A DNA stretch of 64,000 nucleotides from Serripes groenlandicus (GCA_031761405.1 JASEVX010000033.1:1419918-1483917); one strand, 5' to 3'. Positions 30,810-40,586 are shown, counted from the first letter of the stretch. Numbers and translations: made by a program. Notes: generated from the sequence alone by a model not told the origin.

Positions 30810-31039
30810 TTAACCCTTTCCCTCATATAGACGTTTTCTGACGCCCCTGTAGCAGACGGCTTTTTGAAAACATAGTGACAAAAGAAGAAATTGCTCAAAA
30901 CGAGTAATTTCTCCTTTTGCCACAATGTATTCCACTTTTAGTCATAGGTTATCCATTCAATTAAAGAGATTTTCCATTTATTGTCAAATTATGTTCAAAG
31001 TCGTCTGCTGCAGAATTGTCGTATGAGGGAAAGGGTTAA
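30810..31039 (+). mobile_element. Young piggyBac-like MITE
   Basis: TTAA both sides and complete. Hairpin ATTGCTC-AAAAC-GAGTAAT has one G:T position. Otherwise near consensus. Confidence 0.92.
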
Positions 31040-31077
31040 CAAAGCAGCCGACACTATGAAAAATATCACATCAGGCA

Positions 31078-31215
31078 TGCAACAAATCTGCAATAGATGA
31101 ATTTTCAAATATAAAAGGAGGTTTAATCCTTGAAGAGAAATGAATATGCTCATTATGAGTAATTTCTCCTTTTGCCAAAACGCTTTAAGAAGTTGTGTGC
31201 CGCAGAGTGTTGGAA
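31078..31215 (-). mobile_element. Old MITE fragment
   Basis: CAACAAATCTGCAATAGATG, ATATGCTCATTATGAGTAAT + TTCTCCTTTTGCC, GTTGTGTGCCGCAGAG. Termini not recognisable. Confidence 0.45.
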
Positions 31216-31342
31216 ATAGCTAAGGAATCCAGCTATGGAATCCAGCTATTCCAAACTTGTGCTTTAAAATACATATTTCAACATTGATCTAACAAACTGG
31301 GTGTGTACTATAAATATAAGGTTTGAAATGTCAAACAGTTGT

Positions 31343-31571
31343 TTTAACCCTTTCACGTCTGCAGACACATTTCGACGCATCTACAGCAGACGACTTTTGA
31401 CAACATTTTGACAAAAAGAGAAATTGCTCAAAACGAGCAATTTCTCCTTTTGCAACAACCTTTCAACATTTAAAAGTAATGAAACCTTCATTTATAGAGC
31501 GTTTCCCTGTTTGTGCATGATTATTTTTAAGGTTGTCTGCTGCAGATTTGTTCCATGTGGGAAAGGGCAAA
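31343..31571 (+). mobile_element. Old MITE copy
   Basis: TTAACCCTTTCACGTCTGC, TACAGCAGACGACTTTTGAC, hairpin GAGAAATTGCTC-AAAAC-GAGCAATTTCTCC, TTCATTTATAGAGCG, GTTGTCTGCTGCAGATTTG and CATGTGGGAAAGGGC. A second left end (CTTTTCACATCTGCAGACAC) starts right after, at about 31572. Confidence 0.72.
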
Positions 31572-31641
31572 CCTTTTCACATCTGCAGACACATTTCGTA
31601 GCAGACAGCTCTTTAAAAATTGTTACACAATTTTCTTTGCA

Positions 31642-31862
31642 AAGCACTGGTAGCTCAGTTGGTAGCAACAGGGGCTGCCAATCCAGGCGTCTAAGCTTAG
31701 GTTAGAACCCAAACCTGGAAAACAAGGTTGACAAAAGGGTCATTCATCTTCCAACAATGGGCAAAGTCTATGTTGAAAAGCTGCAAAAGTCAGTTGCTTC
31801 GACTGTTGTTTTGAGTGCCAGGAAAGACAAAGGAAGGTAAACTGGCCACCATGAAATGACTG
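31642..31862 (+). mobile_element. tRNA-derived SINE, family S1, diverged
   Basis: AGCACTGGTAGCTCAGTTGG + TAGCAACAGG head, AGGTTAGAACCCAAACC, CATTCATCTTCCAACAATGGG, CTATGTTGAAAAGCTGC, and tail GTAAACTGGCCACCATGAAATG. Confidence 0.72.
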
Positions 31863-31879
31863 AACAGAGATGAATCAGT

Positions 31880-32100
31880 GCAGATGCAGCAGACGACTTA
31901 TAACAAGAGCACCGCGTACGGCACAGACGCTCGACTGATAGGGAGAAAACAGAAAAAAAAAAAAAAAAAGCGAGCTAAACAAAAAGCCTTAACCGGACGA
32001 CCACGCCGCCAACGACGCCAGGGTCATGACAATAGCTCTTGTTTTTTCAAAAGTCGAGCTAAAAATGCTCCTTATGATGAGTAAATACTCCTCTGTTTGT
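31880..32100 (-). mobile_element. Old MITE fragment split by a short Helentron-like element
   Basis: GATGCAGCAGACGACTTATAA is on the left and ATGCTCCTTATGATGAGTAA + ATACTCC on the right of the insertion at 31904-32062; together they form MITE-like left and central blocks. Confidence 0.5.
31904..32062 (+). mobile_element. Minimal (159-bp) Helentron-like element
   Basis: Begins CAAGAGCACCGCGTACGGC with GCTCGACTGATAGG; ends ATAGCTCTTG..AAAAGTCGAGCTAA. The subterminal motifs GCTCGACT and AGTCGAGC are exact inverted partners, and the end is CTAA. No internal tandem repeats; contains an A17-18 run and a GC-rich CGACCACGCCGCCAACGACG stretch. Confidence 0.6.
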
Positions 32101-32134
32101 TCATGAATTTCCAAAAAGGAACGATTAAATAAAA

Positions 32135-32322
32135 ACAGACAGCTTTTTGAAAACATAGTGACAAAATAAGAAATTGCTCAAAACGAGCAATTTCTCCTTT
32201 TGCAACAATGTTTTCCACTTTTAGTCATAGGTTATCCATTCAATTATAGAGATTTTCTATTTTTTGACAAAGTATGTTCAAAGTCGCCTACTGCAGAATT
32301 GTTGTATGAGGGAAAGGGTTAA
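32135..32322 (+). mobile_element. Young MITE, left end truncated
   Basis: Starts at CAGACAGCTTTTTGAAAAC; everything from there to GTATGAGGGAAAGGGTTAA is near consensus, including the GCTC/GAGC hairpin. About 40 bp of the left end is missing. Confidence 0.85.
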
Positions 32323-32669
32323 GCGATTAAGCCTTTTTTATTCAAAAGTGACAAAAAAAGGGGCATGACTGAATAATTATTAAAGCCAGAGTTATGTGAC
32401 TAGGTAAAGACATGCGTATTAATTCTTGGAAAATGTGTACCAAGTTTCATTTGAATATCTGTAACTGTTTTTGGGTAATGAGTCAAGGTTAAAGTTTTGT
32501 TTCGACTACGCCAACAGGGTATCAGTTTTTCTTTGAAAAACAGACAAGCTAAAAATGGTTGGAAACTGATTTCGACCTGAATCAATTAACTTTCTGGCAT
32601 GAGCCTTTTCTTGTTTGTGATAATCTGCCTTTGAACCTTTTCATATGCCTGCAGCTGTATAATAACTTA

Positions 32670-32822
32670 CTTACCCTTTCGTACATACAGTGTAATTTCA
32701 TATAGTACTGAAAACATTGTGGCAAAAAGATGAAAGAGCAATTTCCCCTTTTGTCAAAATGTTTTCAAAACTTGTCTGCTGCAGTGGTGTCAAAATGTGT
32801 CTGTATGTGGGAAAGGGTTCAT
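32670..32822 (-). mobile_element. Old decayed MITE copy
   Basis: CCCTTTCGTACATACAG, ACATTGTGGCAAAAAGATG + AAAGAGCAATTTCCCCTTTTGTC, CTTGTCTGCTGCAGTGG and TATGTGGGAAAGGGTT. The left half is shortened. Confidence 0.6.
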
Positions 32823-33052
32823 TTCTGCAAGTGAAGCAACTAGGCAATCTTTGGAGGAGACTTAAGAATTTTTTTTTTTTTGTGGAATAAATGTCACATT
32901 TATATAAGTTCCAATTCAAAGAGCTCTATTTTGTCTTTGATCACTTAAAATGTCTCCCGGGTTTTGTTATTTTACATGAAATAAGCATTTCTTTATCCCT
33001 GATAAAAACGTTTTGATGCCTTTGCGGCAGACATCAATTGAAAAGAGTCATA

Positions 33053-33246
33053 GGTACTATAAATAAGCAGGGGGTTATTTACTGTTCTTTTCTCTACAAT
33101 ATCTTTCTTATTATCCAAAGAAACCCTACATTGTGAGTACTCTAATAAATCGTGTCAACGAGACTACTCATTTGAGTACCCACAACATTGGGTTTAAAGA
33201 TCTGCAAGGAATTCAGAAATACGAAAAACGCCCCGTTTCTACAGCT
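33053..33246 (+). mobile_element. Foldback MITE family M3
   Basis: CTACAATATCTTTCTTATTATCC, foldback AAACCCTACATTGTGAGTACTC / GAGTACCCACAACATTGGGTTT, then CGAAAAACGCCCCGTTTCTAC. Confidence 0.6.
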
Positions 33247-33383
33247 CTGCAATTTAACATTAACGTTATGTAAAAATTGTTAATTACAATTTCTCGCTTT
33301 CGTAAACTTCTTATACGTTTTAAATTTGTTTTTTAAACTTTTATCAGATTTAACAAATAAATGGAAGGTTACAATGCGTTTAA

Positions 33384-33530
33384 ACACGTTCCCACAAATG
33401 ACAGCAGACGCCATGGATGAAAACATCTAGACAAAACTGTGGTAAATCTTCATTAAGGAAAGTATCGTTTTGAAAATGTTTTAAAAAGTTGTGTGCTGCA
33501 GATGCAATAAATTGTGTATACATGTATGTA
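33384..33530 (-). mobile_element. Old MITE, hairpin lost
   Basis: CACGTTCCCACAAATGACAGC, AACATCTAGACAAAACTGTGG, then directly GTTGTGTGCTGCAGATGC; both arms are absent. Confidence 0.5.
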
Positions 33531-33566
33531 GAAAGAATGAATCAGAAGTTTTTACTGTCAGAAATT

Positions 33567-33785
33567 AACCCTTTCCCACATAATGCAAATCTGCAGCAGA
33601 CATCTTTGAAAACATCTAAGCAAAATCATGGAAAATCTTCAGAAATGAAAGTATAATTACTGAAAAAAAGTTGAAAACATTGTGGCAAAAGGAGAAATTT
33701 GCTCGTTTCTTCTTTTGTCACAATATTTTCAAAAAGTCGTCTGCTGCAGAGGCGTCAGAAAGCGTCTTTATGTGGGAAAGGTATA
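33567..33785 (-). mobile_element. Old MITE copy, well preserved
   Basis: TTAACCCTTTCCCACATAATGC, GGCAAAAGGAGAAATTTGCTC joined to GTTTCTTCTTTTGTCACAAT (part of the right arm missing), GTCGTCTGCTGCAGAGGCGTC and GTGGGAAAGGTATAA. Confidence 0.7.
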
Positions 33786-33981
33786 AAACAATTAGCCTGT
33801 TTCTGCTTGGGGCGGGTCAGCATTACCGTTTTTTTCTGTTGATCTATATATATATGCTATATTACATAGACAAATAAAATGACGAACAAAGAGGCAGAAA
33901 CACTTTATAAGGAAACATGAAAGAGAGGTTGATTCCCTAAAGCAAAAATAAAAGACAATTGAAATTGTTTCCATCACCTTA

Positions 33982-35031
33982 TTAGTCGCCGGGCAGAAGC
34001 CCGCGACTTCTATTTTTAATAGCTTTTCGGAAATCACATGGGAGGGCGGCTTATTATTAGAAAGAAACAAATCTAGATGATTTGAACATATTACAATTGT
34101 GGTTGTTTACGAACACTAATAAATGACACATCTAAAATGAAATAAATATTCCGATTTTTTAATGTTTGCATTTTTTTTTTATTTCACTCGCATTTAAGTT
34201 TTTTGTCTTATTTACGAAGACAAAAGTGGTCCCTTCAAGACGTGAACCAACACCCCCTAATGCAGACTCTTATGTGTCATCATTGAGGTCAATTTCGGAT
34301 TCTCCTTTTAATAGCAATTTTAACTTAATAAATGTTGTTTTCATGTTCAAAGAGATGTCTTGATTTGTGTAGAATTCATTTAATAATGTTAATCCATGAA
34401 TATCTAAAGTAGGAACTGTTTCTAAGCTAAATATAGACCCTATTCTGTTGTGTAGTTTCGTGACCTTTAACATCGATTTTCGCGCATGCGCATCTCGATA
34501 TGAAAAAGCGAGTGATATTATTTTATTTTAGACAAGTACAAGACGAATGTTTGACGCAAAGCGTCAAAGAGAAGCCGCAATATTTCGTTGTACATGTAGA
34601 AATAAGAAAAAAAGAACATTTTTAAATCCACAAACAATAGAATAATTTAAACTGTAGACGGTAAGTAATGCTGATATATTTCTCCTTTTGAAGACTTTTG
34701 TTTTCTTCAAATTACCTCCCTTTAAAGCAATACCAGGATATTTACCTTGTGATTCGAATAAGATTGACAAACATTGAAATTATATGAATGAATACTATTA
34801 TTTAAATAAGTAACAACAGCAAAATTAAATTTAAGCCAAGATAAATGTGTACACATTTCGTTAATTTTTTATAGATACCCTAATGTATAGATATGTGTAT
34901 ATAATTTATAAGCAAATGTTTTCATTTCAACGTTCCTAATGTTTGAATAGACTAAGGAAAGTCAAGAATGCATAAATCAATCAATGCAGTCTTTTCCGGC
35001 GACATTGATGCCTTGCATCAACTTTCTCTTG
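33982..35031 (-). mobile_element. Helentron-like element (GTCGCCGG type) with non-repeated interior
   Basis: On the minus strand it starts CAAGAGAAAGTTGATGCAAG (end at 35031) with ATGTCGCCGG nearby, and finishes with the hairpin GTCGCGGGC-TTCT-GCCCGGCGAC + TAA at 33982. GTCGCCGG is shared, inverted, by the two ends. The 3' 250 bp matches the element at 41243-44683. Instead of tandem repeats the interior holds unique sequence, including an open minus frame at 34270-34473 (67 codons, no recognised domain) that might be captured material. Confidence 0.65.
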
Positions 35032-35855
35032 TAAGCTGGATATTGATTCCTTTCTGAAAACAGCGGGTAAAAAACATTCTGGAAAAGGGAAATGAACTAC
35101 ACATTATCAGCAATTTCTCCATTTGTAAAAGTCGAGTCCTGGTAGCCCAGTCGGTAAATTTGCATATCAGGGAACAGGTCAGAATATTTTACTTTTATTT
35201 TGTGATGAAATTATTAATAAACTTTGATTTACCTTTTTAATTAAATAATACTAAGCCATCTGATACCGTTTCACTTTCCAACCATATAAACGTAAATGTA
35301 TATAAAAGGTTTTTTATCTTCTTCCCAGCTTCCATGTACATTGTGTTCATCTAGAACAATAACGCCCTCGGAGCAAAATTACCTCCACCACCACAGAGTA
35401 AATAAATTGAAATCAATTTAGCCGATTCTAGTCTTTAAATTCTTTGCATACTGCAAGCTGTAGCCTGGCAAACAATGGTCCCCGCCCATTCAATATGTAA
35501 CTTACATCTTGATTCAATATAAATGTATGTGCACGTTATATAAAATAACACTTACAGCTACTTTGAATTATGGTTATAAAATATGTAAAATGTAATGGTT
35601 TCCCAACACACAACACTGTTTTTACTGTTGTAGGTTTTATTATCCTCAAAGATCAGGTTTATAACCTTTCCCTTCTTAAACCATTCCATGAAAAGCATAT
35701 AATGCCTCTGCAGTTAGAGAGTTTTTGTAAATAATTTGTATGAAAATGAGATATAGTGCAGCTCATGCTAAATATGATTTCCCTACAAGGATTTCAATGC
35801 TAAAGTGAGCCATTTACTTGATATGTTCCTCACCTGTTTTCAAAGCAACCAACTC
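35032..35855. other. Mostly featureless, small MITE and SINE scraps
   Basis: 35055-35130 carries TTCTGGAAAAGGGAAATG and CATTATCAGCAATTTCTCC, an old MITE centre; 35132-35165 (GAGTCCTGGTAGCCCAGTCG) is an S1 head scrap. The rest is unassigned. Confidence 0.4.
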
Positions 35856-36076
35856 TTAACCCTTTCCCTCATACAAAAATTCTGCAGTAGACGACTTCGA
35901 ACTTATTTGTCAAAAAATAGAAAATCTGAATGGATAACCTATGACTTAAAGTGGAAAAAATTATGGCAAAAGGAGATATTGCTCGTTTTGAGCAATTTCT
36001 TCTTTTGTCACTATGTTTTCAAAAAGCTGTCTGCTGCAGAGGCATCAGAAAGCGTCTATATGAAGGAAACGGTTGA
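35856..36076 (-). mobile_element. Young MITE, minus orientation, mutated right end
   Basis: TTAACCCTTTCCCTCATAC left; hairpin GATATTGCTC-GTTTT-GAGCAATTTC; right end TATATGAAGGAAACGG followed by TTGA instead of TTAA. Confidence 0.85.
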
Positions 36077-36201
36077 CATTTTAAATATCTCTGTAAAAGG
36101 TTGTTTTTGTTCCAAGGAAAATCAGCCCAGATTCATGATTTACTGACATGCAATCTATAGACTTTCCAATGTCTGGCAAAAGTAAAGTATAAAATTAGTA
36201 A

Positions 36202-36403
36202 TTAACCCTTTCCCTCATACGACATTCTGCAGCAGACGTCTTTGAACATATTTTGTCAAAACATAGAAAATCTCCATAATTAATTGGATAACCTATGACA
36301 AAAGTGGAAAATATTGTGCCAAAAGGAGAAATTGCACGTTTTGTGCAATTTCTTCTTTTGTCACTATGTTTTCAAAAAGCATCTATATGAGGGAAAGGGT
36401 TAA
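36202..36403 (-). mobile_element. Young MITE, minus orientation, GCAC hairpin, right part deleted
   Basis: TTAA both sides. Hairpin ATTGCAC-GTTTT-GTGCAAT. TTTTCAAAAAGC joins ATCTATATGAGGGAAAGGG: about 28 bp containing the CGTCTGCTGCAG block is lost. Confidence 0.88.
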
Positions 36404-36412
36404 GAGACAAAG

Positions 36413-37070
36413 TACCACCACGGTCTAGTGGTAGAGCGTCCGCCTCGAGTGCTGGAGGTAACAAATTCAAACCATGGACAGCTTATATCAATGACTTTCC
36501 CTCATTGGTGCTCAGGCTTGTGGGGTTAGTATAACAACTGACTCGATGGTGCCAGGATCAATGGACCAGGATTGTTGGGTTAGTATTACAACTGACTCAA
36601 TGGTGCCAGGATTAATGGACCAGGATTGTGGGGTTAGTATTACAACTGACTCAATGGTGCCAGGATTAATGGACCAGGATTGTGAACCAGGATTGTGGGG
36701 TTAGTATAACAACTGACACGATGGTGCCAGGATCAATGGACCAGGATTGTGGGGTTAGTATAACAACTGACTCAATGGTGCCAGGATCAATGGACCAGGA
36801 TTGTGGGGTTAGTATAACAACTGACTCGATGGTGCAAGGATCAATGGACCAGGATTGCGGGGTTAGTATAACAACTGACTCGATGGTGCCAGGATCAATG
36901 GACCAGGATTGAGGGGTTAGTATAACAACTGACTCGATGGTGCCAGGATCAATGGACCAGGATTGAGGGGTTAGTATAACAACTGACTCGATGGTGCCAG
37001 AATCAATGGAACAGAAGTACAAAATGTACTTATATTAACTTATCCAGGAAACGCTTTGATATAACTGAAT
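36413..37070 (+). mobile_element. S3 SINE with an internal 54-bp array (about 9 units)
   Basis: SINE head ACCACCACGGTCTAGTGGTA + GAGCGTCCGCCTCGAG at left; SINE tail ACTTATCCAGGAAACGCTTT + GATATAACTG at right. Between them the body segment GGTTAGTATAACAACTGACT..GGTGCCAGGATCAATGGACC + AGGATTG recurs with 54-bp spacing (36524, 36578, 36632 and on to about 37010). A single-unit S3 copy at 8844 shows the unexpanded state. The open frames on both strands follow from 54 being divisible by three. Confidence 0.85.
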
Positions 37071-37148
37071 TCTTTTTGAAAGCTGTATAAAACACCATAC
37101 AAACAAATAAATTCGAGACACAACATGGAGTAATTGCGATACAAACTT

Positions 37149-37394
37149 CGAGGGCTTGGCGTGAAACGGTTGTAACTCAAATTGGTATTTTTTTACCAAG
37201 GTTAATCACCTTGCCATAAACTCTTTATAAGCGTTAAATCATTTTTCTTGGTAAACAATGGAAATTTAGGTGCCATTGCTCGTTCTGAGCAATGGCACCT
37301 AAATTTGCATTGTTTACAAAGGGGTCAAAATTGCCCCTAAATCAGCGTTTTCAAAATAGGTTTTTAGTTACAACCGTCTCACGCCAAGCCCTCG
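37149..37394. mobile_element. 246-bp MITE with 4-bp target duplication, copy 1
   Basis: Terminal inverted repeats CGAGGGCTTGGCGTGAAACG + GTTGTAACT (left) and the complement (right, one mismatch). A second inverted repeat in the centre: GGAAATTTAGGTGCCATTGC / GCAATGGCACCTAAATTT around CTCGTTCTGA. Flanks ACTT (37145-37148) and ACTT (37395-37398). No coding capacity. Confidence 0.9.
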
Positions 37395-37539
37395 ACTTGT
37401 TCCCATGCCTACAATGTTTCAATGTCATTTGCTGGAATCTTTGTAAAAGTTGAAGTTTGATGGAAAGGATCATAATTATAATTAATGGGTTTGATTTAAA
37501 ATAATCCTGAAATATTCAACTGTATAGACTTTCAATTTA

Positions 37540-37710
37540 TTTTGAACCCTTTCCCATTTACAACAAAATTCTGCCGTAGACCACTTAAAAAAGATCTTTG
37601 GAAAACACAATCATCAGATGTATAAAATAATTGTGGCAAACAGATGAATGGTCCGAGTTGACAATGCTTTGTCCGAGGCAAATATATCTGCATGTTGGAA
37701 AGAGTTAAGT
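37540..37710 (-). mobile_element. Old decayed MITE copy
   Basis: ACCCTTTCCCATTTACAAC, TTCTGCCGTAGACCAC, AATTGTGGCAAACAGATG, AATATATCTGCATGTTGG then AAAGAGTTAA. Hairpin lost. Confidence 0.5.
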
Positions 37711-37981
37711 GTTTGTTGTAACTTGTTACAAGCTGAACATGAACAAGTTCACTTGTAGTTGTAAATAATGTTAGACAAAAGATATACATTATTTGAACCT
37801 CACCACACAAAAACGGAGCTTTCAGGTTTTTTTTCGAATTAACGGATAGATGGATTTTGGTCACACAATCCCTCTCCTGGAACTTCCAGGATGCTTATAA
37901 TTACAACTACATTGGTGAACAGAAACGAGCCTGAGCAGATTGCACAGAGGCACTGTGAGGCTGGTCTAGATCTTTGTCGCT

Positions 37982-38031
37982 TTAACCCATTCCCACATAC
38001 AACAAATCTGCAGCAGACGACTTTGAAATCA
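37982..38031 (-). mobile_element. Old MITE left end
   Basis: TTAACCCATTCCCACATAC, AACAAATCTGCAGCAGACGA then CTTTGAA: the first 50 bp of an old copy, cut by the young MITE that starts at 38032. Confidence 0.65.
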
Positions 38032-38170
38032 TTAACCCTTTCCCTCATATATAAACGCTTTCTGACGCCTCTGCAGCAGACAGCTTTTTGAAAACATAGT
38101 GACCAAAGAAGAAATTGCTCAAAACGAGCAATTTCTCCTTTCGCCACAATGTTTTCCACTTTTATTCATC
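38032..38170 (+). mobile_element. Young MITE, right third missing
   Basis: TTAACCCTTTCCCTCATATA, complete left half and GCTC/GAGC hairpin, then TGTTTTCCACTTTTATTCAT; breaks off at about 38170 without the right end. Confidence 0.82.
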
Positions 38171-38722
38171 TATGTTTGGAAAAGCATTCAATGACGTGTT
38201 ACCAAGGTCTGTTTTGTGTAACGTGGCCCTTTTTTTCTCCATTTCAATAATATTACATTACATTGTTCTTTTCCCTTTGATATATTTTTTTCACAAACTC
38301 ATTGAAGCTTGAAATTTAACTCATTTTTACATCATTGTGGGTATAAATTAATTTGGACATGTAACTTTTTAATTACTAGTTTTAAACCCCTTTACCTGAT
38401 GCAGACCCTTTTCCCATATACAACAAATCTGAAGCAGACTACTTTGAAAAGATCTGATTAACAAGAGCTGTCGGAGGACAGCGCGCTCGACTATTCCACC
38501 GCTTATTTAAGTAACCAAGATATGGACTCTAATGTAGTTGCATGCAAAACATTAACCAGAATTTTTTAAAGGGTGATAATTTGCATTATATGCATTATAG
38601 AGTTATTTAACTTAATTATTTTCATAGGTGTGAAGTGTTACGTTTCAATGGAATGCATCAAATAGTTACTAAGATATGGACTCTTAATGTAGTTGCACGT
38701 AAACCATAATTTCTAAGTAAAA

Positions 38723-39019
38723 CAAGAGTACCACAAACGGTACATAATACGCCCGTCAGAAACTTCTTTGAAACTCATGCAGAATTTTCCAAAAAGGGGC
38801 ATAACTCATTCAAAAATTGACGAAATTCGAGGAAATGTGAACTTGATCTGTGACACATCACTACAAAGCCTTATACAAAATTTCAGCTCAATAGCTCAAA
38901 GTATGTAAGAAAAAAGTGCGGAAAACCCAAACGGACGGACAGAGGGACGGACGGAGGGATGGAGGGAGGGACATGACCATACCATAATACGTACCGCTTT
39001 TAAGAAACGGTCGTATAAA
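38723..39019 (+). mobile_element. Nested Helentron-like element (GTACC type)
   Basis: Starts CAAGAGTACCACAAACGGTA + CATAATACG; has a (GGAC)n-rich run at 38932-38975 and ends CATAATACGTACCGCTTTTA + AGAAACGGTCGTATAAAA. GGTAC.TAATACG at the left is mirrored by TAATACGTACC at the right. It splits a host repeat unit at CTAAGTAA / AAGGGC; intact sister units read CTAAGTAAAAAAGGGCC. Confidence 0.65.
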
Positions 39020-39132
39020 AAGGGCAACAATTTGCATCATATGCAGGATAGAGTTATCTTAATTGGTTGTGTATATAGTTGTGAAATTGGGAAGGGTTAT
39101 ATAAAGTTTCAATACAATGCTTCAAGTAGTTA

Positions 39133-39719
39133 CAGTTAAGAACATCTTGAAATTGACAAATTTACAGTTCACTCTCCACTCCGTTCCGTTCTGTTCCGCT
39201 CTGCTCACGTTCCAATCCGCTTTCAAAGCGTTCACTCATTCATAACATTGTGATTACTTCGCTCACTTGGAACGCTTTTTCTCTATCAAAATCAGTTCAA
39301 CGATTTGATTGGCTTAATATAATTCCAGTTCGTTTATATATTTTTTTTACTCGACCCTAAATATCAACAAACGATCTAGAGTTTTTTCAGCACAATCGTC
39401 AGTAGCAAATCGTATTACGAAAATGATCATATTAATAATATTTGTTACATTCTAATTCAATCGGATACTTCAGTGTTTTATAAAACAAAGGTTTAGTATA
39501 CAAATATGACTTTTAATAAAATAGTTTTGTAAAATAATTATCGGATAGTTGTTGCAACCGTTCAATGAGCGAATGATTGGTTTTTTGCAATCATTATGCT
39601 TGTTTTGTTCAGAGCGCAAAATTCCGTTCCGCTCATAAAGCATTCCAACTTCGTTCCAATCATGCTCACGATCCAATCACGTTCCACTCAGATTGTCAAT
39701 TTCATGATGTTCTTAACTG
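39133..39719. mobile_element. Tc1/mariner-type MITE (587 bp) with TA duplication
   Basis: Inverted ends CAGTTAAGAACATCTTGAAA + TTGACAA (left) and complement of CAGTTAAGAACATCATGAAA + TTGACAA (right), flanked by TA (39131-39132 and 39720-39721). Sister host units read AGTTACTAAGATATGG, showing the empty site. CAGT ends and a TA target are typical of Tc1/mariner. Subterminal regions carry clustered GTTCCGCTC / GTTCCAATC / GCTCACG motifs in the same orientation on both sides. No transposase frame. Confidence 0.85.
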
Positions 39720-40135
39720 TACTGAGATATGGACTTTTAATGTAGTTGCACGCAAAACTTTAACCAGAATTTCTAAGTCCAAAAAGGGCCATAACTTGCA
39801 TAAAATGCTGGATAGAGTTATCATACTTGATGATTGTTTACATAGGTGTCGTAGTTGGGAAGAATTGTAGAAAGTTTCAATGTAATGCATCAAGTAAATA
39901 CTGAGATATGGACTCTTAATTTAAGTTGCACGCAAAACTTTAACCAGAATTTTTAAGTAAAAAAGGGCCATATTTAGCATAAATTCAGGATAGAGTTATC
40001 TGACTTGATAATCTACATAGGTTTGATAGGTGGGTAGAGTTGTAGAAAGTTTTAATGCAATGCATCAAGTAAACACTGAGACATGGACTCTTAATTTAGT
40101 TGCAAGCAAAACTTTAACCAGAACTTCTAAGTAAA

Positions 40136-40208
40136 CAAGAGGGCCATGATGGCCATAAATCGCTCATCTGAGTAAGTGTTTTAGGTGGTTTTCAAAAGGA
40201 ACTGAGCT
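40136..40208 (+). mobile_element. Left end of another Helentron-like element
   Basis: CAAGAGGGCCATGATGGCCA, AATCGCTCATCTGAGTAAG, and GGTTTTCAAAAGGAACTGAGC, then replaced by a MITE right end. It starts at the same CTAAGTAA position of the host repeat as the nested element at 38723. Confidence 0.55.
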
Positions 40209-40237
40209 CAGAATTGTCATATGAGGGAAAGGGTTAA
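40209..40237 (+). mobile_element. Right terminus of a young MITE only
   Basis: CAGAATTGTCATATGAGGGA + AAGGGTTAA with no body to its left: a deletion scar joining a Helentron-like 5' end to a MITE end. Confidence 0.7.
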
Positions 40238-40340
40238 TACCAACTGTTGCAAATGCATCTGCATTTAAGTTGTAAAGGGGTTAGATGGAATGTGCAGTAA
40301 CATTTTATTTCCAAGGCTCTTCAATGGCCACATGTCATAT

Positions 40341-40586
40341 CGAGGGCTTGGCGTGAAACGGTTGTAGCTAAAATTGGTATTTTTTTACCAAGGTTAATCA
40401 CCTCGCCATAAAGTCTTTATAAGCGTTAAATAATTTTTCTTGGTAAACATTGGAAATTTAGATGCCATTGCTCGTTCTGAGCAATGGCATCTAAATTTGC
40501 ATTGTTTACAAAGGGGTCAAAATTGCCCCTAAACCAGGGTTTTCAAAATAGGTTTTTAGTTACAACCGTTTCACGCCAAGCCCTCG
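40341..40586. mobile_element. 246-bp MITE with 4-bp target duplication, copy 2
   Basis: Same length, ends and central palindrome as the copy at 37149-37394, differing at few positions; the central arms change together (GGTGCC/GGCACC there, GATGCC/GGCATC here). Flanks ATAT (40337-40340 and 40587-40590). Confidence 0.9.

Larger units (their letters stand above)
38462..40135 (+). mobile_element. Pearl/Helentron-like repeat block, hit by later insertions
   Basis: Starts CAAGAGCTGTCGGAGGACAGC with GCGCTCGACTATTCC. Body units of roughly 180 bp contain GATATGGACTCTTAATGTAG + TTGCACGCAAAACTTTAACC, AAAAAGGGCCATA and GATAGAGTTATC. Two elements are inserted within units (38723-39019 and 39133-39719) and a third abuts its right side at 40136. 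Its own 3' hairpin end is not found. Confidence 0.65.

Noticed and set aside
31945..32000. Poly-A run as a processed pseudogene tail
   Set aside because: The A-run lies inside a 159-bp element with Helentron-like ends and is followed by element sequence, so it is not a 3' tail.
36666..37022. 118-codon minus frame with SIDPGTIESVVILTPQSW repeats
   Set aside because: Translation of the 54-bp SINE-derived array.
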